A DNA stretch of 64,000 nucleotides from assembly GCA_965261795.1 (NCBI GenBank), contig OZ253476.1:3162001-3226000 (forward strand). The letters run 5' to 3'. The position numbers and the translations under genes were made by a program. The notes under the pieces were generated by a model. That model was not told the DNA's origin. It saw only the letters and a program-made list of their open reading frames with translations, and did not search any database. Origin of the DNA: CBDCFV01 sp965261795. GTDB taxonomy: Bacteria; Chloroflexota; Dehalococcoidia; Lucifugimonadales; UBA3495. Of this stretch, positions 34,575 through 43,517 are shown piece after piece (the stretch's first letter is position 1; each line of letters starts with the position of its first letter).

Positions 34575-35771
34575 ATGGACCCTATACGCAACCCATACGC
34601 ACCGGGGGCGGGCACTCCACCGCCGGAACTAGCTGGCCGTGATGAGATACGTTACACCGCGCATATCGCATTAGAACGCACCAGAATAGGACGTCCTAGC
34701 AAAAGCCTGTTGATGATCGGCTTAAGGGGCGTCGGAAAGACCGTGCTGCTGGACCGCATCCGGGAAGATGCCGAGGTTAGCGGTATTTGCGCCCTGCGGA
34801 TAGAAGCTCCTGAAGGGCGTTCCCTTCCCTCCATTCTGGCGCCTCAACTGCGTATTGCGCTGCTGAAACTGTCGAATAGGGAGGCGGCCAAAGATTTGGC
34901 GCAGCGTGCCCTTAGAGGGCTTGCGGGATTTGTTGGAGCCCTGAAGGTGAAGTACCAGGATATCGAGGTCGGTTTAGATCTTGACCCTGAGCCTGGATTG
35001 GCGGACAACGGGGATTTAGAAATCGATTTACAGGAGTTGTTGGAAGTCGTCGGCGAGGCAGCCAGAGCAGACGGGACCTGTGTAGGACTCTTCGTCGACG
35101 AGCTTCAGTACGTGAAAGAGGATGAACTTGCAGCATTGATCACCGCACTGCACCGGACATCTCAGCGGCGACTTCCCGTAATAATGCTCGGGGCCGGTCT
35201 ACCGCAAATACGAGGCCGCATGGGGAAGGCTAAGTCTTATGCTGAAAGGCTTTTTGCATTCCCGGAAATCGGACCTTTGTCTGATAAGGACGCAAGGCTG
35301 GCTATTGCCAAACCCGCAGCCGACGAGGGAGTGGAGATAGAGGACGCCGCCTTGGATGCCATCGTAAATCAAACTCGATGCTACCCCTATTTTTTGCAGG
35401 AATGGGGTAAGCATGTATGGGATGTAGCCGAGAGGTCACCGATCACAAGTTCTAATGTTGAAATAGCGTCCAAACAAGCCGTAGCTACTCTCGACGAAAG
35501 CTTTTTCTTGGTAAGGTTTGACAGGCTGACGCCGTCTGAAAAAAAGTATGTACGGGCGATGGCTGAGCTTGGAGCGGGACCCCATCGTTCCGGCGACATC
35601 GCCAGTGAGCTTAAACGTCAAGTGAGTTCTTTGGCCCCGACCAGAAATCAATTGATTAACAAAGGTATGATTTGGAGTCCAAGTCACGGCGATACCGCTT
35701 TTACAGTCCCAATGTTCGATGAGTTCATGTTGCGCATCATGCCAGGCAATGACTGGCGCTCGCCCGCATAA
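34575..35771 (+). CDS. AAA ATPase with C-terminal winged helix (archaeal ATPase / Orc1-Cdc6-like)
   Basis: 398 residues: Walker A GLRGVGKT at 49-56, Walker B GLFVDELQY near 172-178, a sensor region VIMLGAGLPQI, and a C-terminal winged-helix-like part (RHRSGD-like AGPHRSGDIASELKRQ). Such stand-alone ATPases resemble Orc1/Cdc6 and archaeal-type ATPases and occur as mobile or defence-associated genes. It is lower in GC than its neighbours, carries its own palindromic operator candidate, and lies exactly between two tRNA-Sec copies, all of which suggest a mobile or duplicated cassette. Confidence 0.8.
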   Translation: MDPIRNPYAPGAGTPPPELAGRDEIRYTAHIALERTRIGRPSKSLLMIGLRGVGKTVLLDRIREDAEVSGICALRIEAPEGRSLPSILAPQLRIALLKLSNREAAKDLAQRALRGLAGFVGALKVKYQDIEVGLDLDPEPGLADNGDLEIDLQELLEVVGEAARADGTCVGLFVDELQYVKEDELAALITALHRTSQRRLPVIMLGAGLPQIRGRMGKAKSYAERLFAFPEIGPLSDKDARLAIAKPAADEGVEIEDAALDAIVNQTRCYPYFLQEWGKHVWDVAERSPITSSNVEIASKQAVATLDESFFLVRFDRLTPSEKKYVRAMAELGAGPHRSGDIASELKRQVSSLAPTRNQLINKGMIWSPSHGDTAFTVPMFDEFMLRIMPGNDWRSPA

Positions 35772-35796
35772 TCGACGACGTTCTCAGCGACTAGGC
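35772..35796 (+). pseudogene. duplicated 3' tip of trxA
   Basis: TCGACGACGTTCT-C-AGCGACTAGGC matches the trxA end (33153-33177) with one mismatch, including its TAG stop. It lies directly after the ATPase stop and 17 bp before tRNA-Sec copy 2. Confidence 0.75.
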
Positions 35797-35813
35797 TAAC
35801 CGGACCTTAACGG

Positions 35814-35910
35814 GGGAGTGGATGGGGCCCAGTGGCTCTTGCGGACTTCAAATCCGTTATGCCTCGTGACGAGCGGGGTAGGTGGGTTCGACTCCCTCGC
35901 ACTCCCGCCA
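35814..35910 (+). tRNA. selC: tRNA-Sec (UCA), copy 2
   Basis: 97 nt, identical to copy 1 except two positions near the D arm (A to T, and G to A in the four-base D loop). All structural features, including GCCA, are kept, so it could be functional. Unlike copy 1 it has no clear promoter and no terminator. It follows a 25-bp duplicate of the trxA end. Confidence 0.9.
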
Positions 35911-36000
35911 CAACCATAGCCAAAAGCCCCGAGAGTTGCCGCTTCAAGGCTCAATGATCCCTGAAGTGGCCTATTTTTGTCTCAAATGGCCCGATGCAGC

Positions 36001-36352
36001 TGAGATAGCCACTCCCTGCCCTCAAACCAGTTCCGTATGCCTGCGGAGTCTTGGCCTTTTCATCAATCTTGGTACGGACAATTCCACTCCCACTGACAGC
36101 CGCCCCTTTCCTCCCTCGGCCTCTGTGGCGTACCATGGTACTTCCCCGGTGTATGCTTGCCCGGTCTACGTGGTTGCAGTGCCCCGCTTCGGCCCCCGGA
36201 CCTTGCCGGACCTGGCAGCCCGTAAATTGTGCGGGCGTCACAAATCCGACATCGCCGCCGGACCGGAATGTCCTGAAATGTCCCGAAATGTCCGAACATT
36301 TAAAATTTCCTTCTCCCACAGTCTCCTTGGCCCGGCGGTGCAAATGGGAGAA
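36001..36352. repeat. about 350-bp dispersed repeat, copy 1
   Basis: Two blocks are shared with 46375-46708 in the same order: about 115 bp nearly identical (from TGAGATAGCCACTCCC), then a diverged block with GAAATGTCCCGAAATGTCC and GCGGTGCAAATGGGAGAA. No intact gene is visible. The remaining sequence of the gap 35911-36540 shows nothing I can name. Confidence 0.8.
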
Positions 36353-36540
36353 GTTGCTAACGTGCTGTCAATTCTTGCCCTGATATAGACCGGCCACCAC
36401 AAGACGGCCAAGCGAATCAGGTAGTGGATGAGCGTGGCTTTTGAGGAGTTGGGGCAAGCGTTACCGTACTTTGATTTCGTTGGCCCCATCAATTACTATC
36501 ATTGCCATCGCGACGTACTCACTACGGCGAGGAGGAGTCC

Positions 36541-37641
36541 GTGACCGCAAACGTATCGAATATGTCTGGCAAGGTGATGACGGTCCGGGGCCCCATAGAC
36601 CCGGATCAACTGGGACCCACCCTGATGCACGAACACCTGTTCATCACTCTCTACAAGGGCGTAGCGCCGGACGACAACACGCCGGCAACCGACTGGTGCT
36701 TGTGGGACCAGGAACTGACTATAGACAAGCTGGACCAAGCCCGGGACCGCAAGCCCATCCGGGACAATTGGGTCCTGGTGGACGAAAGAACGGCGATAGA
36801 TGAGGCTATGGAGTTCCGGTACCACGGCGGCGGCGCCATTGTGGAAGTCACCAGCATCGGCATCCGGCGAGACCCGCTGGCCATATACCGAGTATCCCAA
36901 GCCACTGGCCTCAATGTGGTGATGGGCGCGGGGTGGTACCAGAAGCTCTACCATCCGGCCGACATGGACCGGCGGACCGTGGAGGACATGACCGACGAGA
37001 TCGTCCGGGACGTCACAGTTGGCGTCGGAGGGACCGGTATCCGGTCCGGGATCATAGGGGAAGTGGGTATAGAGGGCAATCCGATAACGGAAAACGAGAT
37101 CAAGAGCATACGGGCGTCCGGCCGGGCCAGCCGCGCCACCGGAGCTCCTATCTCATTCCATCGCGGCGGCAACGGACGGGAGAGACTGGCGGTTATCGGC
37201 ATACTTGGTGAGGAAGGTACGGACCTGTCCCGTGTGATCTTTGGTCACAGCGACACCATTTCCGGCGACCTGGACCTGATGCTGGAACTGCTGAGCCACG
37301 GGGTCTACATCCAGTTTGACCTGCTGGGGCGGGTAGGAGTGCCTTTGCGGTTTGTGCCTCCCGGCGACGACATCAGTATGTTCGTTACCAGCGCCGGCAC
37401 GGCCGCGGTGGCGGAAGCAATACCCAAACTCATAGAAGCCGGCTACGCCGATCGGATACTGCTGTCCCAGGACGTGTGCACCAAGATGCAGCTCAAGCGA
37501 TACGGCGGAACGGGCTACTCTTTCATCCTGGAAAAGTTCCTGCCCGAAATGCGCTTCCGGGGAGTGTCGGAGGAACATATTCAGATGATGATGGTGGAGA
37601 ACCCGAAGCGCATCCTGACCTTCGTCGACCCACAGGACTAA
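36541..37641 (+). CDS. phosphotriesterase-like amidohydrolase
   Basis: 366 residues from GTG 36541 (GAGGAGG upstream). The phosphotriesterase-family metal set is visible: MHEHLF (His 30 and 32), GEVGIEG, where PTE has a carboxylated Lys and the PHP-like branch has Glu, then FHRGG, FGHSD and LLSQDVC (Asp). The Glu points to the PHP/lactonase side rather than true organophosphate hydrolases. The likely reaction is hydrolysis of a lactone, ester or phosphotriester. A HbpS-like gene follows 52 bp later. Confidence 0.88.
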   Translation: MTANVSNMSGKVMTVRGPIDPDQLGPTLMHEHLFITLYKGVAPDDNTPATDWCLWDQELTIDKLDQARDRKPIRDNWVLVDERTAIDEAMEFRYHGGGAIVEVTSIGIRRDPLAIYRVSQATGLNVVMGAGWYQKLYHPADMDRRTVEDMTDEIVRDVTVGVGGTGIRSGIIGEVGIEGNPITENEIKSIRASGRASRATGAPISFHRGGNGRERLAVIGILGEEGTDLSRVIFGHSDTISGDLDLMLELLSHGVYIQFDLLGRVGVPLRFVPPGDDISMFVTSAGTAAVAEAIPKLIEAGYADRILLSQDVCTKMQLKRYGGTGYSFILEKFLPEMRFRGVSEEHIQMMMVENPKRILTFVDPQD

Positions 37642-37693
37642 GCCCATCCGGAAGTCTCGCGTCCCACAGTTTCTTGATGTTGAGGTGTTGAGG

Positions 37694-38158
37694 ATGTATA
37701 CCAAGCGAGTCCTGAGCCAGGAACAGTGCCAAGCAGCCATCGCCGCCGTGACTGCCGAGTTCAAGAAGATGCCCGGCGCCCCGCGGTGGACGATGACCAT
37801 AGTAGACGACACGGGGAACCTCATGGCTTTCACCCGCTCCGACGGCGCCGGTCCTATGCTGGGCCGGAACTGCATCAAAAAGGCCTACACATCGGCCATG
37901 ACCGGCTCCAGCACCAAGGTGTTCGGGGAGTTGCGTACCGGCGAAACGGACTTCGCCGCAAGTTTGAAGGAACACGACTGGCAGCTATCCGAGTGGGGTG
38001 ACCCAATGCTGATGGTCATCTCCGGGGGAATATGCGTGCGCGACCCCGTCAATAACGCCATCTTAGGAGGTATCGGAGTCTCCGGGCTTCCCTACGGCCC
38101 CGGCGACCACGACATGGCCCTGGTGGGCCTGACGGCGATGGACCTCGAAAGCGCCTGA
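37694..38158 (+). CDS. HbpS/GlcG (DUF336) family protein
   Basis: 154 residues with the family pattern: LSQEQCQAAIAAVTAEFKK, MTIVDDTGNLMAFTRSDGA, KKAYTSAMTG, and ILGGIGVSGLPYGPGDHDMA. Proteins of this fold bind haem or small acids and are often accessory to catabolic operons (GlcG). ATG 37694 is chosen; GTG 37685 is possible. Follows the phosphotriesterase-like gene on the same strand. A paralog lies at 50365. Confidence 0.85.
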   Translation: MYTKRVLSQEQCQAAIAAVTAEFKKMPGAPRWTMTIVDDTGNLMAFTRSDGAGPMLGRNCIKKAYTSAMTGSSTKVFGELRTGETDFAASLKEHDWQLSEWGDPMLMVISGGICVRDPVNNAILGGIGVSGLPYGPGDHDMALVGLTAMDLESA

Positions 38159-38190
38159 GTACAGCTGAGTCAGCGACGCGGGCCGGGCGG

Positions 38191-38679
38191 CTATTGCTCC
38201 GGGGAGGGCAGGAACACCGGCAGCACCACGTCCGGCTCGTCAACCGCGGGGATGAAAGTCACCCGGACCGGCATGTCTATACGGATGTCTTCGGGGGCCA
38301 CATAGAGGACGTTGCTGCAAATCCGCAGCCCTTCCTGCTCCTCCAATTCTATCATGCAGATGTTATAGGGCGCCTGTTCCTTCTCAGAGATCGCCGGGTG
38401 CACTGGATGACGGACTATGACGTAGGAATAGACAAAGCCCCGGCCGCTGACCTTGGTCCAGTTGTATTCCAGAGACGAGCATTGGGGACACATAGGCATG
38501 GGCAGGTGCCGGAACAACCGGCAATCGGAGCACTGCTGGATGCGAAGCTCGCCATTCCGGGACCCTTCCCAGAATCCCCGCTCATAGTCCGGCAGCCGCT
38601 CCAGGTCTGGTAGGGGTACGCCTTCCAGTGGCGCGGCCATTGGCCGGGACCTGGCAGCCTGGTCTCTTTCCTGGGTCAT
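38191..38679 (-). CDS. DUF35 OB-fold / zinc-ribbon acyl-CoA-associated protein
   Basis: 162 residues. The zinc rubredoxin-like ribbon CSDC...CPQC (about 50-67) is preceded by a helix that typically contacts the thiolase partner (FWEGSRNGELRIQQC). The OB-fold follows (GRGFVYSYVIVRHPVHP). In ChsH2/Ltp2 and related pairs, this protein binds acyl-CoA for a thiolase-like aldolase. It follows the thiolase-like gene by 32 bp in the same operon. Confidence 0.9.
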   Translation of the reverse strand: MTQERDQAARSRPMAAPLEGVPLPDLERLPDYERGFWEGSRNGELRIQQCSDCRLFRHLPMPMCPQCSSLEYNWTKVSGRGFVYSYVIVRHPVHPAISEKEQAPYNICMIELEEQEGLRICSNVLYVAPEDIRIDMPVRVTFIPAVDEPDVVLPVFLPSPEQ

Positions 38680-38711
38680 AGACGCTCCTCGCTATCCTCG
38701 TCCAAGCCGGG

Positions 38712-39902
38712 CTATCCCCGGCGAATTATCACGGCGCCGCTCAACTGGGCCACGCTGCTACAGGAAAGGACCCGGTTGATGGTCTTGTGGGGTGGCTGAG
38801 CAGTGGAGATGCCCCGGATAAGCCGCACAGCCTCCTGGACATGGGTCAGACCATGGATATAGGCCTCGGAGTGATTGCCGCCGTGGGTGTTAGTGGGCAG
38901 CGGGCCGTCAAACCGGAGGTTTGTACCGCCTTCCACAAAGTCCTTCGCCTCGCCGCGAGGCACGAAGCCATAGGCTTCCAGGTTTATCAGGCAAAAAGGC
39001 GTGAAGTGGTCGTAGAACATCAAGGCGTCCATGTCCCTGGCTTCCAAGCGGGCCCGTGCCCACAGGTCGCGGGCGGTGTTTTCCGATTCGGCCACGGCTA
39101 GGTCGGGCCGGTAGATTATACCGTCGTTCCGGGGACCGGAGCCTTGGGCCGCCGCCTCAACCAGGGTCAGGGTGCTGGAGTGGCGCAGCTCTCTGGCGCG
39201 CTCCGGGGTAGTCACAACAATGGCGGCGGCGCCGTCGTTCTCCTGGCAAAAGTCCAGGACGTGCAGCGGGTCCACGACCATACGGGAATTCTGGTGGTCG
39301 TCGATGGTGATGGGGTCCCTACGGAGGGCGCGGGGGTTCCGGGACGCATGCTCCCGCAGGGTCACCGCGACCCAACCGAAGTGGCGGCTTGTAGCCCCGT
39401 ACTGGTGCATGTAGCGCCGGACGAACATGCCGAAATGATGCGCCGGCGCCATGTTGCCCCAAGGGGCGGCAAAGCTCTGCGGTCCTCCGGCGATTCGCTC
39501 CGGGCCCCTGGCCCTGCCTAAACGCATCCCGGAACGTAGGTTGGCGGCGCGGAAGCACACCACGTAGTTTGCAAACCCGGCGGCGATAGCGGCGGCGGCA
39601 TGGCCTATCACGGCGTTGCCAGCGCCTCCGCCGTAGGAGACGGATTCCCAGTGACGCAGATTCTTGATGCCCAGCGATTGTGTCAGCAGGGTTTCATGGT
39701 TGGACTCCATGTCATACCGCACCAAGCCGTCTATATCCTTCGGAGCGATACCGGCATCGTCGCAGGCGGCCTTGATTGCCTCCGAGGCAAGCTGTATCTC
39801 GCTGCGGCCCGAGTTCCAGGAAAACTCCGTTTCGCCTATGCCAACGATCGCGGCCTTGTCCCTTATGCCGTTGGTGTCGGCAGGGATGATGGTCTGTACC
39901 AT
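38712..39902 (-). CDS. thiolase-like protein (SCPx/Ltp2 type) without nucleophilic Cys
   Basis: 396 residues, thiolase fold of the lipid-transfer/SCPx branch: VGIGETEFSW, CFRAANLRSGMRLGR, and C-terminal NTHGGNHSEAYIHG. The usual acyl-accepting Cys of thiolases is absent (the loop reads SYGGGAGNAVIGHA). This is the condition in Ltp2-type aldolases, which work with a DUF35 partner. Retro-aldol cleavage of a hydroxyacyl-CoA is therefore a better guess than thiolysis. Six bases separate it from the CoA transferase gene. Confidence 0.85.
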   Translation of the reverse strand: MVQTIIPADTNGIRDKAAIVGIGETEFSWNSGRSEIQLASEAIKAACDDAGIAPKDIDGLVRYDMESNHETLLTQSLGIKNLRHWESVSYGGGAGNAVIGHAAAAIAAGFANYVVCFRAANLRSGMRLGRARGPERIAGGPQSFAAPWGNMAPAHHFGMFVRRYMHQYGATSRHFGWVAVTLREHASRNPRALRRDPITIDDHQNSRMVVDPLHVLDFCQENDGAAAIVVTTPERARELRHSSTLTLVEAAAQGSGPRNDGIIYRPDLAVAESENTARDLWARARLEARDMDALMFYDHFTPFCLINLEAYGFVPRGEAKDFVEGGTNLRFDGPLPTNTHGGNHSEAYIHGLTHVQEAVRLIRGISTAQPPHKTINRVLSCSSVAQLSGAVIIRRG

Positions 39903-39908
39903 GGCCTG

Positions 39909-42335
39909 CTATTCCTCCTCCCAGTCCACTACTTTCCGTCGTTTCAAGTCGTGGATCTGTTCATCGGTATACCCCAACTCCCTGAGGATAGGCCGGGTGT
40001 GCTCGCCCTTGAGCGGACCCGGGCCTGCCCGGCCGGAGGTATCCGAGAAGCCGACCACGGGAGAGTAACGCCAGAACTTGCCATAGCGCGGCGCCTCCAC
40101 TTGGGTAAGTAGGCTGTTCTGACGCACATGGGGGTCTTCGTTGAAAAAGAAGTACATTCCCCTGTCTTCTGCCTTCACGCAGGCCACGTCGGCGGCGGTA
40201 AGCAGCTTCTCCCAATACAGTGGGTCCCCGGCACCGAACACCCGGGCCAGTTCGTCGGCGAGCGCGTCGTCGTGGTTCTCGCGCGCCTCGCGGGTCGCAA
40301 ACCGGTGGTCATCCCGGAGGTCCTGCCGGTCAATGGCCTTGCAGAGGGCCTCCCACTCCTCATCGAAGGGACAAGCGAGGAACACCCACCCGGTTTTTGC
40401 GCGGTACAGGCGGTACAGGGCGTGCAGCCCGTATCCATCCTGGTCCGGCAGCGGACGAGGATGTTTGCTCTCGTGCCAGTAGAAGTCGTCGACGTTAGCA
40501 TAGGCGTTGGCGGCGATCATGGTGGACTCGACGTATTGCGCCCTGCCGGTGCGCTCCCGTGCATAGAGGCCCAGCACCAGACCCACGGCATTGACCATAG
40601 CGGTGGTATGGTCGGCGGTGCCGTCGTTCGCCCGTTTAAGTTGCTTGGATACGGTGGCGATGTCGTCGATGGACATGGGCTGGTCCGGCGGTGGGAAACT
40701 GTCCCTCCCCATCTGGGCTACGCCGCCCCCGGAAACCGCGCCGGCAATCGGGGCCATGGAGGGCCGGTGAGAGTAGGGGCCAGTGGAGCCGTAGCCGCCG
40801 GCGTACAGGTATACCAAGTTGGGGTTGATCTTCGACAACTGCTCGTAACCGATGCCCGTACGCTCCGGGGCGCCGGGCCGCATGCTGTGAAGCAGCAGAT
40901 CGGCCTTGGCCGCCAGCTTGCCCATGATCTCCTGGCCTTCAGGGGTCTTGAGGTCCAAGCAAATGCCCTCGGAGTCGGCCATGGTCCGGTGCACCGACAT
41001 GCTCAAACCCTGCCTGCCCCAATCGCCGCCGGGGGCTTCGATGCGGATTACCCTGGCTCCAAGCTCGGCTACCAAGGCACAACCCAAGGGGCCATTGATT
41101 ACCGTCCCCAGGTCAAGGAGTGTTATTCCATCCAGAGGATGCTTTGGCATCGGGTCTTTGGCGCCGTTGGAATGCCTTTTGGCCTCGGCATCAAGGCGGG
41201 CCAGGACCTCGGCGGTGTGCTGGCCCGGCGCCGGGGCCGGCCCCTTCGTGCTGGCCGGGGTCGCCCTCATGTTCACCATGGGGCCAAGCTGGCGCGTACC
41301 GCCCACTATCGGATCATCCAGGCCCTGGACATTGCCGTTGTGTACGATTTGGGGATGGTCCAAAGCCTGTTCAGAGGTGAGGTAGGGCTCGGCAGCCACA
41401 TTGCCAGCCTCGCCAACGAATATGGCCATCCACTCGTCCAAGGTCTTTTCCTGGACTTTTTGCAGCATGATTCGTTCCAGCGACAATACGGTTTCCTGGT
41501 CCAGGAAGGGCGCGTTCTTGTATCGCGGGTCCTCATATATGAAGTCCATGTCCAGCGAGTGCATCATGGACCGGAACAGCCTTTCCACGACGTTTCCCAA
41601 TTGGATCCAGTGGCCGTCTTTGGTGCGGGCGGGCAGATAACCTGTTGGGTTGGGACGCCCTATGCCCACTCTGGGATCGGGCGGATAGGTTTCCGGGAGA
41701 TTCTCGATCATCTGGCCGTGGACCCAGGAGACGTGATCGTAAGTGGTCACGGCCTGCAACATGCTGGTCTCCACCCGCTGGCCCCGGCCGGTCTTTTCCC
41801 GCACGTACAGGGCGGCTGTGACGCCGCGAACCAGCGCCGTGGCGGCGGCGTGGCACACGCCCTGAACAACGACGTAGTTGGGACCTTGCCGGGGGTTCTG
41901 CTCGGCGAACATCATCATCCGGCCGCTTTTGGCGGCCACCACGGCGTCGTAGCCCTTGTAGTTGGCGTAGGGTCCCTGGGGTCCGAAACTGGTCAGCGTG
42001 GCATATACCAACTCGGCATGATCGACGCGGAGGCTGTCGCAGTCGATGCCCAGACGTTGGGTGACCCCGGGCCGGAAGTTCTCAACGACAACGTCGGAGA
42101 GTTGCGCCAACCCTCTGGCTTTATCCCGACCGTCCGGGGTCTTCAGGTCAAGGACGACGCTTTTCTTGCCGCGGTTCCATTGGATGGACCCCGGGGAACT
42201 CCTGAATTTTTCTCCGCCCGGCGGCTCAACCTTGATGACTTCAGCGCCGAAGTCGGACATCACCATGGTGGCGACGCCGCCAGCCCGGCCGCTGGTGAAG
42301 TCGAGGACGGTGATTCCATCAAAGACCTGTGCCAT
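39909..42335 (-). CDS. class III (CaiB/BaiF) CoA transferase, two domains in one chain
   Basis: 808 residues made of two complete CaiB-type domains. Domain 1 (1 to ~395) has ITVLDFTSGRAGGVATMVMSDFGAEVIKVEPP. Domain 2 (~405-808) has ITLLDLGTVINGPLGCALVAELGARVIRIEAP. Each has the VVLDLKTPDG/ICLDLKTPEG strand. CaiB enzymes move CoA between acids and form interlocked dimers, so a tandem chain could fold as an internal dimer. The start is ATG 42335, with GAAGGGGGC upstream. It heads the operon with the thiolase-like and DUF35 genes. An IS982 remnant starts 27 bp upstream. Confidence 0.9.
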   Translation of the reverse strand: MAQVFDGITVLDFTSGRAGGVATMVMSDFGAEVIKVEPPGGEKFRSSPGSIQWNRGKKSVVLDLKTPDGRDKARGLAQLSDVVVENFRPGVTQRLGIDCDSLRVDHAELVYATLTSFGPQGPYANYKGYDAVVAAKSGRMMMFAEQNPRQGPNYVVVQGVCHAAATALVRGVTAALYVREKTGRGQRVETSMLQAVTTYDHVSWVHGQMIENLPETYPPDPRVGIGRPNPTGYLPARTKDGHWIQLGNVVERLFRSMMHSLDMDFIYEDPRYKNAPFLDQETVLSLERIMLQKVQEKTLDEWMAIFVGEAGNVAAEPYLTSEQALDHPQIVHNGNVQGLDDPIVGGTRQLGPMVNMRATPASTKGPAPAPGQHTAEVLARLDAEAKRHSNGAKDPMPKHPLDGITLLDLGTVINGPLGCALVAELGARVIRIEAPGGDWGRQGLSMSVHRTMADSEGICLDLKTPEGQEIMGKLAAKADLLLHSMRPGAPERTGIGYEQLSKINPNLVYLYAGGYGSTGPYSHRPSMAPIAGAVSGGGVAQMGRDSFPPPDQPMSIDDIATVSKQLKRANDGTADHTTAMVNAVGLVLGLYARERTGRAQYVESTMIAANAYANVDDFYWHESKHPRPLPDQDGYGLHALYRLYRAKTGWVFLACPFDEEWEALCKAIDRQDLRDDHRFATREARENHDDALADELARVFGAGDPLYWEKLLTAADVACVKAEDRGMYFFFNEDPHVRQNSLLTQVEAPRYGKFWRYSPVVGFSDTSGRAGPGPLKGEHTRPILRELGYTDEQIHDLKRRKVVDWEEE

Positions 42336-42361
42336 GGCGCCCCCTTCGTAGCCAGCTACCT

Positions 42362-43095
42362 CGATGTGCAACTTATAAAAGGGATTGAAAGTCCTGGCCC
42401 AACCACCTCCACTGGAGTAGCTGTTCCCAGTGGAGGTGTGTGATGGATCTGGACACCCAAAATAATAGCAGTCTTTCGCCAGGTAGACGATGCCTTGAAG
42501 CGCCTTTTTCAGGGACAGCGGCTCCGGCGGGGTGGACCCGACCGTTGTTGTCCGACGCTGAAGGGTTGACCATGGAGGCAGTTGGGGAGTTCCTGGGCTT
42601 GAGCCGGGACACGCGGTCTTCTACCGCTACAGCCATTTCTTTCCAGATATGGCCCAAGTCTGCCGCACCACTTTCGTGCGCCAGGCCGCCAACCTCTGGT
42701 GGGTCAAGGAGCAAATCTGGCAAATCCTCCCGGGTTCCATCAGGTACAACCCGGACTTCGCCATAGTGGACAGCTTTCCCTTGCCAGTCTGCCGCTCCCC
42801 AAGACCCACCGCTGTCAGCGGTTCCGGGGACAAGCTGCTTTCGGGAGGAATGACGCAGCCCGGCAGACCTTCTACGGTTTCAGGATGCACCTGCGTCTGA
42901 ACTGGCCCGGGCTGATCACCGGCTTCGGCTTGGCCCCGGCCAACGTGCATGACTTGGCCATGGTCCCTGAAATGACCGAAGATGCCCAGGGGGTCCTGCT
43001 GGCCGACCGCAACTACTGGTTCCCATTCCTGAGCAGGGAAATCCACCACTCCAATTCAGCAAATTACTTGCATGGTAGAACTTGCACATCGGGTT
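42362..43095 (+). mobile_element. IS982-family insertion sequence, decayed; transposase pseudogene about 42442-43060
   Basis: Ends: CGATGTGCAACTT at 42362 and AACTTGCACATCGGGTT at 43079-43095 (inverted). The transposase reads in fragments across three frames: LLSDAEGLTMEAVGEFLGL, then MAQVCRTTFVRQAANLWWVK with AIVDSFPLPVC, then RQTFYGFRMHLRLNWPG with LAPANVHDLAMVPE and GVLLADRNYW. These are IS982 (DDE) segments in the right order. At least two frameshifts and loss of the C-terminal part make it inactive. Confidence 0.85.
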
Positions 43096-43357
43096 AGTTA
43101 AGTGCTGGAAACTCTCCCTTTGATCAGAGTGGAGACGAAGCTAGATTCGGCAAGCATCCCAAGCGTGACGTGATCCCGGCCTGCACGAACGCCATCAACC
43201 CAAGCGATACGGCTGAGGTTGTGGTGTAGAATGTTTATTGACCCTTGGTACGTATCCACATGATAGGCGAAAGTCAGGTAACTCGCGGAAGACTTCAATG
43301 GCTCGAGAAACCACAGCTAGCGGGAAGGTGAGCGCAGTACCTCCATGGAAGAACTAG

Positions 43358-43517
43358 GTTCTGTTGACATTTCCCCGTCATTCCCGCGCAGGCGGGAATC
43401 CATAGACTTCTAATCGGAGAGAACGTGACTGGCTGATAGTGCTTCTGGATTCCCGCTTTCGCGGGAATGACGTTATGGGGTTACTGGACTGCCTGATTTC
43501 GCAAATGTCAACAGAGC
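43358..43517 (+). mobile_element. 160-bp MITE, copy 2
   Basis: Ends GTTCTGTTGACATTT and AAATGTCAACAGAGC, flanked by perfect CTAG duplications (43354-43357, 43518-43521). It contains two dRS3-like palindromes. It is inserted after codon 4 of the apeA-like gene and appears identical to copy 3. Confidence 0.95.

Noticed and set aside
34272..35910. Selenoprotein genes near the tRNA-Sec copies
   Set aside because: I saw no gene in the window whose family expects Sec at an in-frame TGA, and no selA, selB or selD. The broken genes are explained by insertions and duplications, not by UGA recoding.
40128..42443. A 771-codon open frame antisense to the CoA transferase
   Set aside because: It mirrors the codon pattern of the double CaiB gene on the other strand and resembles no family. 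Many similar antisense frames in the window are shadows of GC-rich coding DNA.
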